Below are positions 54,344-64,000 of a stretch of DNA of 64,000 bases, one piece after another. The stretch lies in assembly GCA_937890595.1 (NCBI GenBank), contig CALADM010000025.1:305244-369243 (forward strand). Direction: 5' to 3'. The first letter of the stretch is position 1; each line of letters starts with the position of its first letter. Source of the stretch: CAJMNU01 sp905214855. Lineage in GTDB: Bacteria; Bacillota; Clostridia; Lachnospirales; Lachnospiraceae. Under the pieces are notes generated by a model. The model made no database searches, was not told the DNA's origin, and was given only the letters and a program-made list of their open reading frames with translations. The position numbers and the translations under genes are program-made.

Positions 54344-57300
54344 TCATGATCGATACCAGCCTTGATAAAAATTGCACATCATATGGGAAGGATCTAATGC
54401 CAATGCATAAGACAAATATTCCTCTGCCTTCTCTCGATTTCCCAGTCCTATATTTCCCAACGCCATCAAATAATAACAGTGTACCTGATTCCTCTTATTA
54501 TAATCTTCTTCAAAGATCAGAAAATCTGGCAGAGAAACAGCAAAATATTCAATCTTCATCTCATCTCTCAAATGTCTCTCTCCATAATCGATCAGACGAT
54601 AAAAACGACTGTTTGCCTCTTTCTTTTTCCCTAATTGCAGCTTGGCAAGTCCCTGATACAAAATCATATCTGCTGGCTGATCATTATAATACATCGCTCC
54701 AGCTGGCTCATCTGTACCAATAGATGCCCGCTCATAACATACCTTTGCCTCCTCATTTCTTCCCTGTGTTTTCAATGTCTGCCCTAAATAATAGTAAACA
54801 TGATTGTCTTTTGTTCCCTCCAGTTTTCCTTCACCCAAATTATGCGGATATACCAGCGATTTTCTCAACATATCCTCTGCGTTTTTATAGTTTTTTTCTC
54901 TTATTGCTTTCTTTGCCAATTCCACCAATGACAGGGTATACTGTGTTGTGATCTTTCCTTCTCCTCCTTCCCATGGATGGAATATATGATTCTGCATACA
55001 ATGGTATGCTCTATACGGATCTCCTGTTTGATTGATCAATGTGATGTACTCTACATACAGATCATCCCTTTTTACAACAAGATTTTGGTGTGCTTCATAG
55101 CGTTTTAAACGTTCTGATGGAGTCTCTCCCAACTTCTTATAAAGCTGATCTAACTCTAAAAATACTCTCGCATCTTCCTCATTCAGTAAAAATGCTTTTT
55201 CCATCTCTTCTCTTGCTCTTACACTATCTTTTTTCTTATTATAATAAGCCAAAGCCAGATTTCTATGAACAGTTGCAAACTCTGGATCTTCTGCTTCTGA
55301 CATCTCCCAGAGCTTAACTGCTTTCTCCCACTGCATCTTATCATAAAACAGATTTCCCAGATAGTATGGTGCTTTTGCCCTGCATCCATTTTTGATCGCA
55401 AAGGATAACACCTGAATGTCTTCTAATTTATTTGGGAAACAATAATCTGGCAATTCCTTTTCTGCAACCCTCAAAAATGCTTCTGCCTCTTCTGCCTTAT
55501 CCTTTTTTGCCATGTAATAAGCGATCATCGGATAAGGTTTCTTACAGTCTTCCAACACCCGAATTGCCTCTGTATACGCTCCCATTTCTGCATAGTCTCT
55601 CGCTGTCATCAGATAGTTTTCCTGAAAATCACGAATTTTTTGTTTTAAACCATTCTTTTTCCGCTCATTTTCTGGATCCAACAAGATGTCTTCATAACCA
55701 GACACAAAATCAAAAGGATCCAAATTTATATTTTCTGCGATCCATTTCTTTGCATCCTCTGTTTTTCCCAATCTTCTAAGAAGATATGCTTTCAATCCTC
55801 TTGCTTTAATATTATGCATATTTTTCACTAAAGCTCTCTCAATATGTCCATATGCTCTCTTCCAATTTTGTTTTCTGGCATCTAAAATGGCAAGATAATA
55901 AAAAGACATTTCCTGCTGTTCATTACTCCATGTTGCTTTATAAAAGGCATCATATGCCTCTTCTTCTTTTTCTTGATACAGCAGCGCCAAACCTAAAGAA
56001 TAATAAGGTTCACTGTCATAAGGATTTGGATTTCTTTCTGTCAGACGTTTCAACGCTCTCCTGAAATATCCCTCTGCTTCCTCAAAATTTCCTCTTCTAA
56101 GTAGAAGCAATCCATATGCATGGTTGATACGGATATCTTCCGGATCCCGTTTCAAACCTTCCAAATAGTATGGATCTGGTAAGTATGTTGCATGTCGATA
56201 TTGTTCTAAATGCTGCCCTGTCAGATACAGTTCTTCATTGGTCAATATCTCTTTTGGATCTTTTGCAGCTTTTGCAGCTTCTGGAATCTCTGGGATTTCC
56301 GTTGGTTCTGGATGATATTCAACCATACAACCTTCCTCCCCATATACTGCCAAGTCAAGATCCTCTTCTTTCCACTGTTCCATTGGCACGGTCTTTCTAT
56401 AAATATCTACTGGAGAAAGCCGAACCATGTCATCCAGAAGGATCGTATCTTTTGCTTTTAACACAATCCTTGCCCGCTCATGGATACTTGTTGCATATAC
56501 TGCAATACTTGCACTTCCATTTTCACAGGAGACATGAACTGCCGCATCTACTGTCGCATTTTTCACATTTCCGATCTCTTTATATGGCATAAAATACTGT
56601 GTAAATGTTTTTTCTTCAAATGGTTTCAACCAAGTAAAGTCTGGTTGATTATCTGTATATACCCCCGTCATCAGTTCAATATAAGGTCCATCTTCATCTG
56701 TCAGATTTCTGTCCCACGCCTGTCCAAAATCACCACATCCCCATGTCCACTGTTTCTTTCCTGGTGATATATGGTGATCTGCCACATGTAAGATTCCAGC
56801 TTTTTTCCCATAATCATATCCACCCACAAAATCATATTTAGATTTTTCAGCCATATAGGAGGTTGGTACTGGAATGTTTTTATATCTGGAAATATCGACT
56901 CCTTCACTATAATCGTGTTTGTAATAAACTCCTGTTGAAATCGGGAATCTGGAGACATCTCTTTTTCCATGATCCATAACTGCATGGACATCCGGAGGAA
57001 AAATAGACTGTGTATTTTCATTCACTGGAACTGCTGGATTTGCCCACCACAAAAAAGTCTGTGGCAACGCTGTTCTATTGTAGAGTTGCCCTGTGATCTC
57101 AATATATGCCTTTTCGGGATATAAAGTGATCTTCGTAATTCCCTTTGTTCCATACATCTGATCCACATCATGGCAAAGAACAGATACACTTCCATCTTCA
57201 TGTTCCTCAATCTTATAATCCACTGGTAAAAAGGTAGTTGGTCTGTGATGCTGTGGCCAGTTAAATTCGATTCCTCCGGAAATCCATGGTCCCGTAAGCC

Positions 57301-57611
57301 CAACTAATGCTGGTTTGATCACATGATTATAATAGACAAAATCATATTGATTCGTCTTATCATATGCTCTCTGTATCCTTCCCCCCAATTCAGGAAGTAC
57401 CATTACCTTCAAATATTCATTTTCCAGATACACTGTTATATACTCTTTTTTCTTTTTTTCTGTCCCAATCGTTTCTACTGTTGGATACGGATATACTTTT
57501 CCACTGCTCCCCTGATAGACACGTTTATCCAAAAAAATAGGATTTTTTTCTGCCTCTCCAATCTCATATGTAGGAATCCATGTTTTTTTCCACCCAAACT
57601 TTTGTTTCCAT
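54344..57611 (-). CDS. DUF5107 and tetratricopeptide-repeat protein, with an apparent frameshift near the start
   Basis: Large cytoplasmic protein of about 1,085 residues if restored. The N-terminal ~400 residues are a DUF5107 galactose-mutarotase/aldose-epimerase-like beta sandwich (VYQGSSGKVYPYP, LPELGGRIQRAYD, GGIEFNWPQHHRP). The rest is many TPR helices such as YSLGLALLYQEKEEEAYDA. These proteins probably bind or process carbohydrates; the reaction is unknown. The natural start is ATG 57611, 7 bases after AGGAGG. That frame stops after 15 codons. The frame without stop continues upstream as TWIPTYEIGEAEKNPIFLDK, so one extra A in the 7-base A run (57583-57589 as T on the plus strand) breaks the gene. 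If not repaired, only the TTG-started frame from 57532 (1,062 residues) is readable. Confidence 0.8.
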
Positions 57612-57675
57612 TAACTTTCCTCCTGTCTGCTTTGGACTATCGCATTTCTAATCTACTCTGAACTATCATTTTTTC

Positions 57676-57687
57676 ATGTTTAAACAT
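57676..57687. promoter_or_regulatory. 12-base perfect palindrome between DUF5107 and its AraC gene
   Basis: ATGTTTAAACAT lies in the 271-base divergent region. It may be an operator. No good minus-strand promoter for DUF5107 was found nearby. Confidence 0.3.
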
Positions 57688-57804
57688 TGCCATTTTTCTT
57701 AGTTCCTATCCTTATTGTACAACTTATATATCAAAACTTCATTATGCATGTTTGCTCTTTTATTTATATTTTTTGCTCTTTTAAAAAATACAGTCTTTTT
57801 TCTA

Positions 57805-57833
57805 TTGACCAAAAAATTTTATTTTTGTATGCT
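57805..57833 (+). promoter_or_regulatory. Promoter of the AraC gene next to DUF5107
   Basis: TTGACC (57805-57810), 17 bases, TATGCT (57828-57833). It lies about 50 bases before the TTG start codon, which argues against the long frame starting at 57715. Confidence 0.65.
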
Positions 57834-57882
57834 ATCATCATATGAACAATCTATGCCATTCTATAAACAGGAGGTGCTTATT

Positions 57883-58737
57883 TTGAAATCTTGCGAAAAT
57901 CTAGTTGATTCAGAATCAGAATATTTTGTCTATTCTCCAAGTAAATCTGCTCAAAATATGTTCTTTTATTCCCTTCAATGCGGACACTTTATATATAAAC
58001 CTGGCTATCATCTGCGCCGGGAATCTTATGATAGTTTTCTCCTCATGTACCTTCAAAAAGGTTCTATGGTTTTAGAACTGGAAGGAGAAACCATCCCCAT
58101 TTATACAAATCAATTTGTCCTTCTGGATTGCTACCGCCTTCATGCCTATCATACGATTCATGGTGCAGAATGTCTCTGGTGTCATTTTGATGGAATCACT
58201 GCCCGTGCTTGGTATCAGGCTATTGTTTCCCGCCTCAGTAATGTATTTTCTATAGCAGACTCCTACCCCACCGTGAGAAATCTTTCGTCTCTATACGAAA
58301 TGTTTCGTTCAGGCATTCCCACCCGTGAAGTACTTGTCTCAAAGTATATCACCGACATTCTGACTTCCTTTCTTCTTTACACACCAAAAAAATCAACTGC
58401 CCAGCCATATCTTACTATGTCAGAATATGTCACTTGCTATATCAGTGAACATTTTTGTGAGGAAATCCCCATATGTCGTCTGGAAGAACTTGCCGGACTA
58501 AGTCAATATCATTTTATACGTACCTTCAAAAAAGAAACCGGTTTCACTCCCCACGAATACTTGATCAATACTCGTATGATTCATGCCAAATATCTTTTAA
58601 AAAATTCCTCCCTTTCCATAAAAGATATTTGTTTCCACACAGGTTTCTCCTGTGAAAGTGTATTCTGCACTGCTTTCAAACGCCATCAGGGCATGACTCC
58701 TTTAGAGTACCGCTCTCTGGAAAAAATATCTTATTAG
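57883..58737 (+). CDS. AraC-family transcriptional regulator
   Basis: About 284 residues. Cupin-like sensor domain (GYHLRRESYDSFLLMYLQKG, LDCYRLHAYHTI) followed by the AraC DNA-binding domain ending GMTPLEYRSLEK. The start is probably TTG 57883, 8 bases after AGGAGG; upstream ATG codons have no site and overlap the promoter. It is divergent from the DUF5107/TPR gene, its likely target. Confidence 0.88.
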   Translation: MKSCENLVDSESEYFVYSPSKSAQNMFFYSLQCGHFIYKPGYHLRRESYDSFLLMYLQKGSMVLELEGETIPIYTNQFVLLDCYRLHAYHTIHGAECLWCHFDGITARAWYQAIVSRLSNVFSIADSYPTVRNLSSLYEMFRSGIPTREVLVSKYITDILTSFLLYTPKKSTAQPYLTMSEYVTCYISEHFCEEIPICRLEELAGLSQYHFIRTFKKETGFTPHEYLINTRMIHAKYLLKNSSLSIKDICFHTGFSCESVFCTAFKRHQGMTPLEYRSLEKISY

Positions 58738-58832
58738 AAACGATTTTATACTTTTCTATCACAAACACTATTATATGGTTAAAAAAGGATCAAATATATT
58801 TAGAAAATACAGATAAAAAAGAATAAGAAATA

Positions 58833-58871
58833 GGGGATCAAACACTATTTTCCCAGTTGTTTTTGATCCCC
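58833..58871. terminator. Hairpin between convergent AraC and L,D-transpeptidase genes
   Basis: GGGGATCAAA (58833-58842) pairs with TTTGATCCCC (58862-58871). On the minus strand the stem is followed by a T-rich stretch, so it suits the transpeptidase. Nothing else was seen between 58738 and 58929. Confidence 0.6.
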
Positions 58872-58929
58872 ATTCTCAAAGAAGTTAAATATGATTATTT
58901 TTCATTGATCTATCGTTTTATTCAAAGAC

Positions 58930-59610
58930 TTAACGGTAAATAAACAAACGGCAGCCTTTTTCCACTACAGGCCATATTTTATCAATATCATCATTCTTCA
59001 TCTGGATACATCCTGCTGTATAATTCAAGCCATTTTTTGCTTCTCCGTGGATCAGGATTGCACCCCCTAGTGCTGTATACCAATTAGGTTTTTCTCCTTT
59101 ATTGATCGCTTCAATAATAGAATTCCTTTGTGCCTCTGTGATCAGACCATCACGGTATCCTCTCTCTGCATCCTCAATCATTGGATAGGAAACATCCAGT
59201 GATTTATGGAAACGATCATGGAGTCTCTTTTCGCAAATATAGAACTCGCCCTCTGGAGTTACCATGTCCCCTTCCTGCACCTTATCAAATCCCTCTCTCT
59301 GTCCAATGATCACCGGATAAAAGCTCTGGACTTCAGTTCCCTTCATCAAATATAATGTTTTAGAATATTTAGAGACTACAATATATGTCTCATCTTTCTC
59401 TGTCTTTTCTGCAGCATCTGCCAGCTTTTGGGGTTCAGACAAAGTTGGTTTCTCACCATCCCACGGGTTATAAGTTTGATTTCCAGAAATACTGCCTGGT
59501 CCCATCGCAACAGCCTCATCTTTGAGAACGGAAGGTGGTCCTGCAAAGGCAGATATTGTCCCTCCTAAAAGAAAAATTCCCATCATTCCTGCTGCAATTA
59601 ATTTTTTCAT
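58930..59610 (-). CDS. Secreted L,D-transpeptidase (YkuD domain)
   Basis: About 226 residues. Signal peptide (residues 1-23, ending AFA). The YkuD domain begins YIVVSKYSKTLYLMKG and holds the catalytic His in ILIHGEAKNG and Cys in YTAGCIQM. The usual SxGC(I/V)R(M/L) motif is altered, with Gln in place of Arg. It would make or edit 3-3 cross-links or anchor proteins to peptidoglycan. ATG 59610 follows GGAGAG. It lies 25 bases after the flavodiiron gene, in the same direction. Confidence 0.9.
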   Translation of the reverse strand: MKKLIAAGMMGIFLLGGTISAFAGPPSVLKDEAVAMGPGSISGNQTYNPWDGEKPTLSEPQKLADAAEKTEKDETYIVVSKYSKTLYLMKGTEVQSFYPVIIGQREGFDKVQEGDMVTPEGEFYICEKRLHDRFHKSLDVSYPMIEDAERGYRDGLITEAQRNSIIEAINKGEKPNWYTALGGAILIHGEAKNGLNYTAGCIQMKNDDIDKIWPVVEKGCRLFIYR

Positions 59611-59635
59611 TTTATTACTCTCCATTCTGTTTCTT

Positions 59636-61429
59636 CTATCCAATTGGCTCAAAATCTGCTGCTCCATGTTTACAGAGCGGACAAATATAATCATCTGGAA
59701 GCGTCTCTCCTTCATAGATATATCCACATATCTTGCAGACAAAGCCTTTCTTTCCTTCTGTTTCTGGCTTTGGTTTCACATAATTCTGATAATACGTATA
59801 GGTCATGGTATCTTTATCACTCATTACCCTCGCTTCTGTCACCGTACAGATAAACATTCCATGTGTATCTAAATCTACATACTGCTCCACTTTCAGTGAA
59901 AGAAAGGCATTGATATACTTAGGAAGGAATACCAGACCATTATCCGAACGATATGGAGCCCAGCCAGCAAACTTGTCTGCCTGTCGTCCACTCTGGAATC
60001 CAAAATTCTGAAATACCTCAAATGGTGCATCCACAGAGAGACAGTTTACATTCATAATACCTGTTTTCTTAATAACATGATGCGAATAATTTGCTTTATT
60101 GATATTGACTGCTACCCTGTATGGATTATCTGTAAGCTGAGTCACAGTATTAACGATCAGTCCATTGTCCTTTGTTCCATCGTTGGAAGTCACAACATAA
60201 AGACCATATCCGATTCTAAATAAAGCTGTCATATCATTCTTGTTTGCTTTTTCTGCAGACTGTGCAATGTATTCTCTGCTTAATTCCTCTGCCATAGCCT
60301 CCATCTGCTGTATATTCTCCTCACTAACAGAAGACATGATCTTTACCGTACTGTTCAGCCATGTAATGTTTTTGCTCTTTTCAAACATTCCTTTCATTAC
60401 CTTAGAGGCAAGAGGTGCCCAAGAACCGTTCTCGATCAAAGCAATCGTTCGATTTTGATAACCCCGCTCCGTCAAATGTTCAATAAATGTCCGCATAAAT
60501 GGGAAAATATCTGCATTGTATGTTGTTGTTGCAAGAACCAGCTTTCCATAACGGAATGCATCTGCCACTGCTTTTGACATATCCGTGCGTGCCAAATCGC
60601 ATACTATGACTTCTGGGCATCCTTTTTCTCTCAGTTTATTTGCCAAGAGTTCCACAGCTTTTCTAGTATTTCCATAAACAGAAGTATATGCAATCATGAT
60701 CCCCTCTGATTCCACTTCATAGGATGACCAGATACGATATTTTTCAATATAATGTCCTAAATTCTCCTTCAGAACAGGTCCATGAAGCGGACAGATCATC
60801 TGAATGTCCAGCCCTCCGGCTGCTTTCAAAAGATTTCTCACCTGACTTCCATATTTCCCTACAATTCCAATATAGTAACGTCTTGCCTCATCATCCCACT
60901 CTTCATCAACATCCAGTGCCCCAAACTTGCCAAAACCGTCTGCTGAAAATAATACCTTATCCGTACTGTCATAGGTCACCATAACCTCTGGCCAATGTAC
61001 CATTGGAGCAAATACAAAAGTCAGTACATGTTTTCCCAAAGTCAGAGTCTCTCCATTCTGTACCTCTAACTTTTTCCCATCTAATTCCATTCCACGGAAA
61101 AAATTCTCTATCATACAGAACGTCTTTGTATTGGCTACGATCACAGTGTCTGGATATACTTTCATAAAATTCTGGATATTTGCAGAGTGATCGGGTTCCA
61201 TATGTTGTACAATTAGATAATCGGGTTTTCTTCCCTCTAATGCTTTCTCTACATTATCCAGCCATTCATGTGTAAACTTTGCATCCACAGTATCCATCAC
61301 TGCAATTTTATCATCTTTTATAACATAGGAATTATAACACATCCCATTTGGAACGATATACTGCCCCTCAAATAGATCAACCTGATGATCGTTCACTCCT
61401 GCATAGATAATATCGTCTGTAATTTTCAT
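59636..61429 (-). CDS. Flavodiiron protein fused to flavin reductase and rubredoxin domains
   Basis: About 597 residues, cytoplasmic. The N-terminal metallo-beta-lactamase domain carries diiron ligands in HMEPDH (His76, Glu78, Asp80, His81), VHWPEVM, SADGFG and LHGPVL. Flavodoxin domain: IAYTSVYGNTRKAVELLANK. Next is a flavin-reductase-like domain (FRIGYGLYVVTSNDG). Last is a rubredoxin with CKICGY and CPLC. It reduces O2 or NO to protect the anaerobe, with all electron-transfer modules on one chain. ATG 61429 has AGGGG upstream and a strong promoter. Confidence 0.95.
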   Translation of the reverse strand: MKITDDIIYAGVNDHQVDLFEGQYIVPNGMCYNSYVIKDDKIAVMDTVDAKFTHEWLDNVEKALEGRKPDYLIVQHMEPDHSANIQNFMKVYPDTVIVANTKTFCMIENFFRGMELDGKKLEVQNGETLTLGKHVLTFVFAPMVHWPEVMVTYDSTDKVLFSADGFGKFGALDVDEEWDDEARRYYIGIVGKYGSQVRNLLKAAGGLDIQMICPLHGPVLKENLGHYIEKYRIWSSYEVESEGIMIAYTSVYGNTRKAVELLANKLREKGCPEVIVCDLARTDMSKAVADAFRYGKLVLATTTYNADIFPFMRTFIEHLTERGYQNRTIALIENGSWAPLASKVMKGMFEKSKNITWLNSTVKIMSSVSEENIQQMEAMAEELSREYIAQSAEKANKNDMTALFRIGYGLYVVTSNDGTKDNGLIVNTVTQLTDNPYRVAVNINKANYSHHVIKKTGIMNVNCLSVDAPFEVFQNFGFQSGRQADKFAGWAPYRSDNGLVFLPKYINAFLSLKVEQYVDLDTHGMFICTVTEARVMSDKDTMTYTYYQNYVKPKPETEGKKGFVCKICGYIYEGETLPDDYICPLCKHGAADFEPIG

Positions 61430-61483
61430 GGATTCTGCCCCTTTCTTGGTCATTTCCTATACTGAAATCCTTCTAATGTTTCC

Positions 61484-61512
61484 AGTATACCTGATTCATT
61501 CTTAAAAGTAAA
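61484..61512 (-). promoter_or_regulatory. Promoter of the flavodiiron gene
   Basis: Minus strand TTTACT (61507-61512), 17 bases, TATACT (61484-61489), with GG before the -10. About 60 bases before the start codon. Confidence 0.75.
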
Positions 61513-61568
61513 CCACTCCAGCTTATATTTGCAAATATCAACCAACTACTAACAATATCAGGAGCTTG

Positions 61569-61615
61569 AAAAACGGGTGGTTTTCTCATGGTTTTAACCA
61601 TAAATTTCCCACCCG
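61569..61615 (-). terminator. Terminator after the hypothetical membrane protein gene
   Basis: CGGGTGG and CCACCCG arms (61574-61580, 61609-61615) enclose a second hairpin (ATGGTT/AACCAT), followed on the minus strand by TTTTT. It closes the two-gene unit 63935-61666. Confidence 0.8.
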
Positions 61616-61665
61616 CACAGATCATGATCAAATGTTCATTTGTATTTGTGACGCAAAAGCTCTAT

Positions 61666-62835
61666 TTATGCTGTTACTGTTCCCATTTGTTCCTCATTCT
61701 GTTCTTCTGTATCTTCTTCCTCATTCTGCATACTCTGCTTATCTTCTTCCTCTGTCTCCCACTGATTCACACTTACATCATCTGATGTTTCATTTTCTCT
61801 CTGATCTTTGGAAGTCCAAGAAGCTGCAATTTCAGCAATGTTTTTCCAAAACTCTTCCAATGCAGGTTTTAAACTTTCATAAAACCATATTTTGAACTGT
61901 TCTGCAACTTCCTTTCCTTTGTCATTCACACCAGTCCATTCTCCAATCTTCTCACCGACCTGAAGCATCTTTTTAACAAAACATCCTGCTGCTCCGATTC
62001 CCATCATAAATCCGACCAGTATGCCAACCATGCCAATTCCAACCACAGCATGTACAAATCCTGCTATCAGTAATGTACCTGCTGCTGCCACCTTTACAGT
62101 TACCACAGTGAGTAAGGCGAGGATTGCCGTTCCAGCAATCAATTTTAGCTGTTTCTCTACCTCTTTCCAGTCCAGTCTTCCAGCTATCCCTTCCCAAATC
62201 GTTTTTTCTTTATATCCTGCTGCGGCAACAGAAATCCCAATCTCCCTCTCCGTCATCTGTGCCGGAACATTCTCCAATCTTCCCTGCACTTTCAAAATAT
62301 ACACGGCAAGTGCCATATAAATTTCCTTTTCGAAAGTTTCCTCTGCATCCACCAGCTTTTGTATGTTTTCTTCTCCCAATTTCTCGGTCAGCTTAAAAGA
62401 TGTCTCGCAGTCCAAATATAAAACAGAATACTCACAAAGATATTCTATCACAGCTTTTTTCAACACAGACAGATCTTTCTTTTCTTCTAAGCCATCCGGC
62501 ACTTGTCTATCTGCTGCCTGTGCACAAGCACTCAGAATGTCAAATAAGAATTCCTCCTGTTCTTCGTCTTTACATTCTTTTAGCATCTCATCCAGTGTCT
62601 TCTCTGCAACTGCTTCCATTCCATCTTTTTGTACTGCCTCAAAACTCATATGAAACATATCAATACCAGCCTGCAGTTCTTCAATCACCCGATCTGCATC
62701 CACATGTTCGATCCGACTCATCAGAGAATCTTTTAGACTCTGCTTCTTATCCAAATCAAATTGTTCTTCCTCCTGAAGTTCCTGTGCCAATCGTTCTGCC
62801 ATATCCAATTCTTGTTTTGTCCATCTGCTCTTCAT
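61666..62835 (-). CDS. Hypothetical protein with a glycine-rich double membrane hairpin and acidic tail
   Basis: 389 residues. The N-terminal ~225 residues are helical and acidic (KQELDMAERLAQELQEEEQ at the start). Two hydrophobic Gly/Ala-rich segments follow (LKLIAGTAILALLTVVTVKV and AVVGIGMVGILVGFMMGIGA). The ~60-residue Glu/Gln tail ends EEQMGTVTA. I do not recognise the family. The double hydrophobic segment could be a membrane hairpin. It starts 14 bases after the previous gene, so they form one operon. Confidence 0.7.
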   Translation of the reverse strand: MKSRWTKQELDMAERLAQELQEEEQFDLDKKQSLKDSLMSRIEHVDADRVIEELQAGIDMFHMSFEAVQKDGMEAVAEKTLDEMLKECKDEEQEEFLFDILSACAQAADRQVPDGLEEKKDLSVLKKAVIEYLCEYSVLYLDCETSFKLTEKLGEENIQKLVDAEETFEKEIYMALAVYILKVQGRLENVPAQMTEREIGISVAAAGYKEKTIWEGIAGRLDWKEVEKQLKLIAGTAILALLTVVTVKVAAAGTLLIAGFVHAVVGIGMVGILVGFMMGIGAAGCFVKKMLQVGEKIGEWTGVNDKGKEVAEQFKIWFYESLKPALEEFWKNIAEIAASWTSKDQRENETSDDVSVNQWETEEEDKQSMQNEEEDTEEQNEEQMGTVTA

Positions 62836-62849
62836 CTACAAACTCCTTT

Positions 62850-63935
62850 CTACCTGTATCTATCTGTTTCCTGTACTCTTTCTTCCATTTCCTGCTCTTC
62901 CCAAGATCTACCCTCATTCTGGCAGATCTGCTCTTTTCTATCCTTAAAGTGGCTCTTCCTGATATCTGATCCTGTCTCTCTTTCACAGCCAACAGTAAGA
63001 TCTGTATAAAAGCTCTGGAGATCCAAGATAGGATCAAAAATCATCCTATTAGCGCAACGTCCTGACACTGTTCCAAATAATAGCTGCAGCTGCAAAAATG
63101 GTCTGATATATAAAACAGCCATCCCACTTCTGCCTGTCCTAGAAGAAATATGTGAAACAGTTCCAGTGACATTTTGACAGGCAGAAGAGATATCAGGAAT
63201 CATAAAGATCTTCATACTGATTCCCAACAAAACTGCCATAATTCCTACTGCACTCTGGAAATCCTGTTGTCTATCGTTTTTTTCTCTTTCTCCCACTTCC
63301 TTGTAGATCGTATTCCATGCCTGTACACATGCCCCCAAAATCTCTGGATAGTTCTGAAATTCCATTGGCAGATCTCCCTGTAAAGCTGTGATATAAACTG
63401 CCCCTGCTATGATAAGAGGTTCACATCTGTCTGATATAGATTCTCTTAAAACTTTACTTTGCATGTACACCATCTGAGATAGCAGCAGCTTTGCTGTCTT
63501 TTCCATCTGTTCTTCAATCTTCTTTCCCAGTACCTCTTCTGATTCTCCTGCTAACTCAAAAGATTGTAATGTATTCAAAGAACCGGTGATCCCCTGCTCT
63601 ACATGCATCTGGCGCATACACTCATAACTGTGAAGACAAAAGCCTTTTTTTTGCATTTCTCCCATACCTTCTGTAAGGTATAACAGTATCTGTCTTACAG
63701 AAATAGGTTTTTGGTTCTGGCAGCAGGTATGATATGCCTGTAAAAAACATACTCTTCCTTTCTCTGACTTCTCACAGTATTCTCTAACTTCTTCCCAATT
63801 CTCCTGCTCAGAAAGATATACTACAATATCTGCCATTTTCTCAGCTGTGACCGGATATCCCCCCAGTTGTTCCTGTAAATATTGAATATTCACTTTGACA
63901 GCCTGCAGTTGCTGCGCCGTTAGATCACACATCAT
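62850..63935 (-). CDS. Hypothetical protein, partner of the downstream membrane protein
   Basis: 361 residues. The N-terminal ~230 residues are helical (VNIQYLQEQLGGYPVTAEKM) with scattered Cys. One hydrophobic stretch, QSAVGIMAVLLGISMKIFMI, lies at about residues 230-255. The remainder is Arg/Lys/Glu-rich and looks less protein-like, so a frameshift near 63170 is possible. It has the same helical-then-hydrophobic layout as the next gene. No family recognised. The bases 63936-64000 hold no gene that can be supported. Confidence 0.6.
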   Translation of the reverse strand: MMCDLTAQQLQAVKVNIQYLQEQLGGYPVTAEKMADIVVYLSEQENWEEVREYCEKSEKGRVCFLQAYHTCCQNQKPISVRQILLYLTEGMGEMQKKGFCLHSYECMRQMHVEQGITGSLNTLQSFELAGESEEVLGKKIEEQMEKTAKLLLSQMVYMQSKVLRESISDRCEPLIIAGAVYITALQGDLPMEFQNYPEILGACVQAWNTIYKEVGEREKNDRQQDFQSAVGIMAVLLGISMKIFMIPDISSACQNVTGTVSHISSRTGRSGMAVLYIRPFLQLQLLFGTVSGRCANRMIFDPILDLQSFYTDLTVGCERETGSDIRKSHFKDRKEQICQNEGRSWEEQEMEERVQETDRYR

Positions 63936-64000
63936 TTCCGTTACCGAAAACTTATAAAAAGTTATAAACTTTTATGTTTCATTCCTACTTCAACGAGTAT

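Noticed and set aside
57582..57590. A AAA AAC slippery heptamer as a programmed -1 frameshift site in the DUF5107 gene
   Set aside because: The heptamer is in the right phase for -1 slippage, but -1 leads to a frame without DUF5107 similarity. The true continuation needs a +1 shift, so a simple indel in the A run fits better.
62756..63037. Separate Lys/Arg-rich gene between the two right-end proteins
   Set aside because: It overlaps the start of one gene and the end of the other and lacks a convincing start site. It could be the out-of-frame end of the upstream gene if that gene is frameshifted.
1..64000. CRISPR arrays, insertion sequences, prophage or integration sites
   Set aside because: No spaced identical repeats, transposase, integrase or phage structural genes were seen. 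The only direct repeats are those within zapA.

Overview
The window comes from a low-GC, spore-forming, obligately anaerobic gut-type Firmicute, most likely a Lachnospiraceae (Blautia/Ruminococcus-like). This rests on the gene families and order: YesMN-type two-component regulators, GH4/GH20/GH42/GH51 glycosidases, an alpha/beta-type small acid-soluble spore protein, a flavodiiron-flavin reductase-rubredoxin fusion, strong AGGAGG ribosome binding sites, and a ruvA-ruvB-zapA-U32-rodA-pbp cluster. No species can be fixed from sequence alone. There is no phage, insertion sequence or CRISPR array.

Layout. 1-6764 is a carbohydrate region: the start of an ABC sugar-binding lipoprotein, a divergent sensor kinase/response regulator pair, an AraC regulator and a divergent GH4 glycosidase. 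6851-22290 is a long minus-strand corrinoid (anaerobic cobalamin) locus. In transcription order it reads spore protein, cbiD, cbiL, cbiF, MATE exporter, secreted glycosidase-like protein, cbiG, cbiH, cbiJ-cbiE fusion, cbiT, cbiA-cobT fusion, cobU, and finally a membrane protein with TrkA-N-like folds and a C-terminal RyR domain. Many of these genes overlap or are translationally coupled. The locus is incomplete: cobalt chelatase, CbiC, CbiP, CbiB, CobS and adenosyltransferase are not in the window. No cobalamin riboswitch was seen.

22375-28326 holds a second MATE exporter, a NUDIX hydrolase, a GH51 arabinofuranosidase and a GH42 beta-galactosidase. 28372-37259 is a minus-strand housekeeping cluster: nitroreductase, PBP, RodA/FtsW, a U32 protein, a very long ZapA with tandem repeats, RuvB and RuvA. 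37482-54300 mixes housekeeping and regulatory genes: an RNase H-like exonuclease, AraC-DUF5662, a cold-shock protein, Hsp33, a methyltransferase, GH20, a SEC-C protein, an ABC-class ATPase behind a leader terminator, MutT, DacF, RluD, RsmF-like, a NYN-domain protein and tRNA-Thr(CGT). 54344-63935 holds a DUF5107/TPR protein with an apparent frameshift at its start, an AraC regulator, an L,D-transpeptidase, the flavodiiron protein and two unrecognised proteins.

How they fit together. AraC/YesN regulators sit beside the glycosidases or the DUF5107 gene they probably control. The corrinoid locus makes much of the corrin ring and the nucleotide loop. The inserted transporter, glycosidase-like protein, RyR channel-like protein and spore protein are the most unusual parts of the window.
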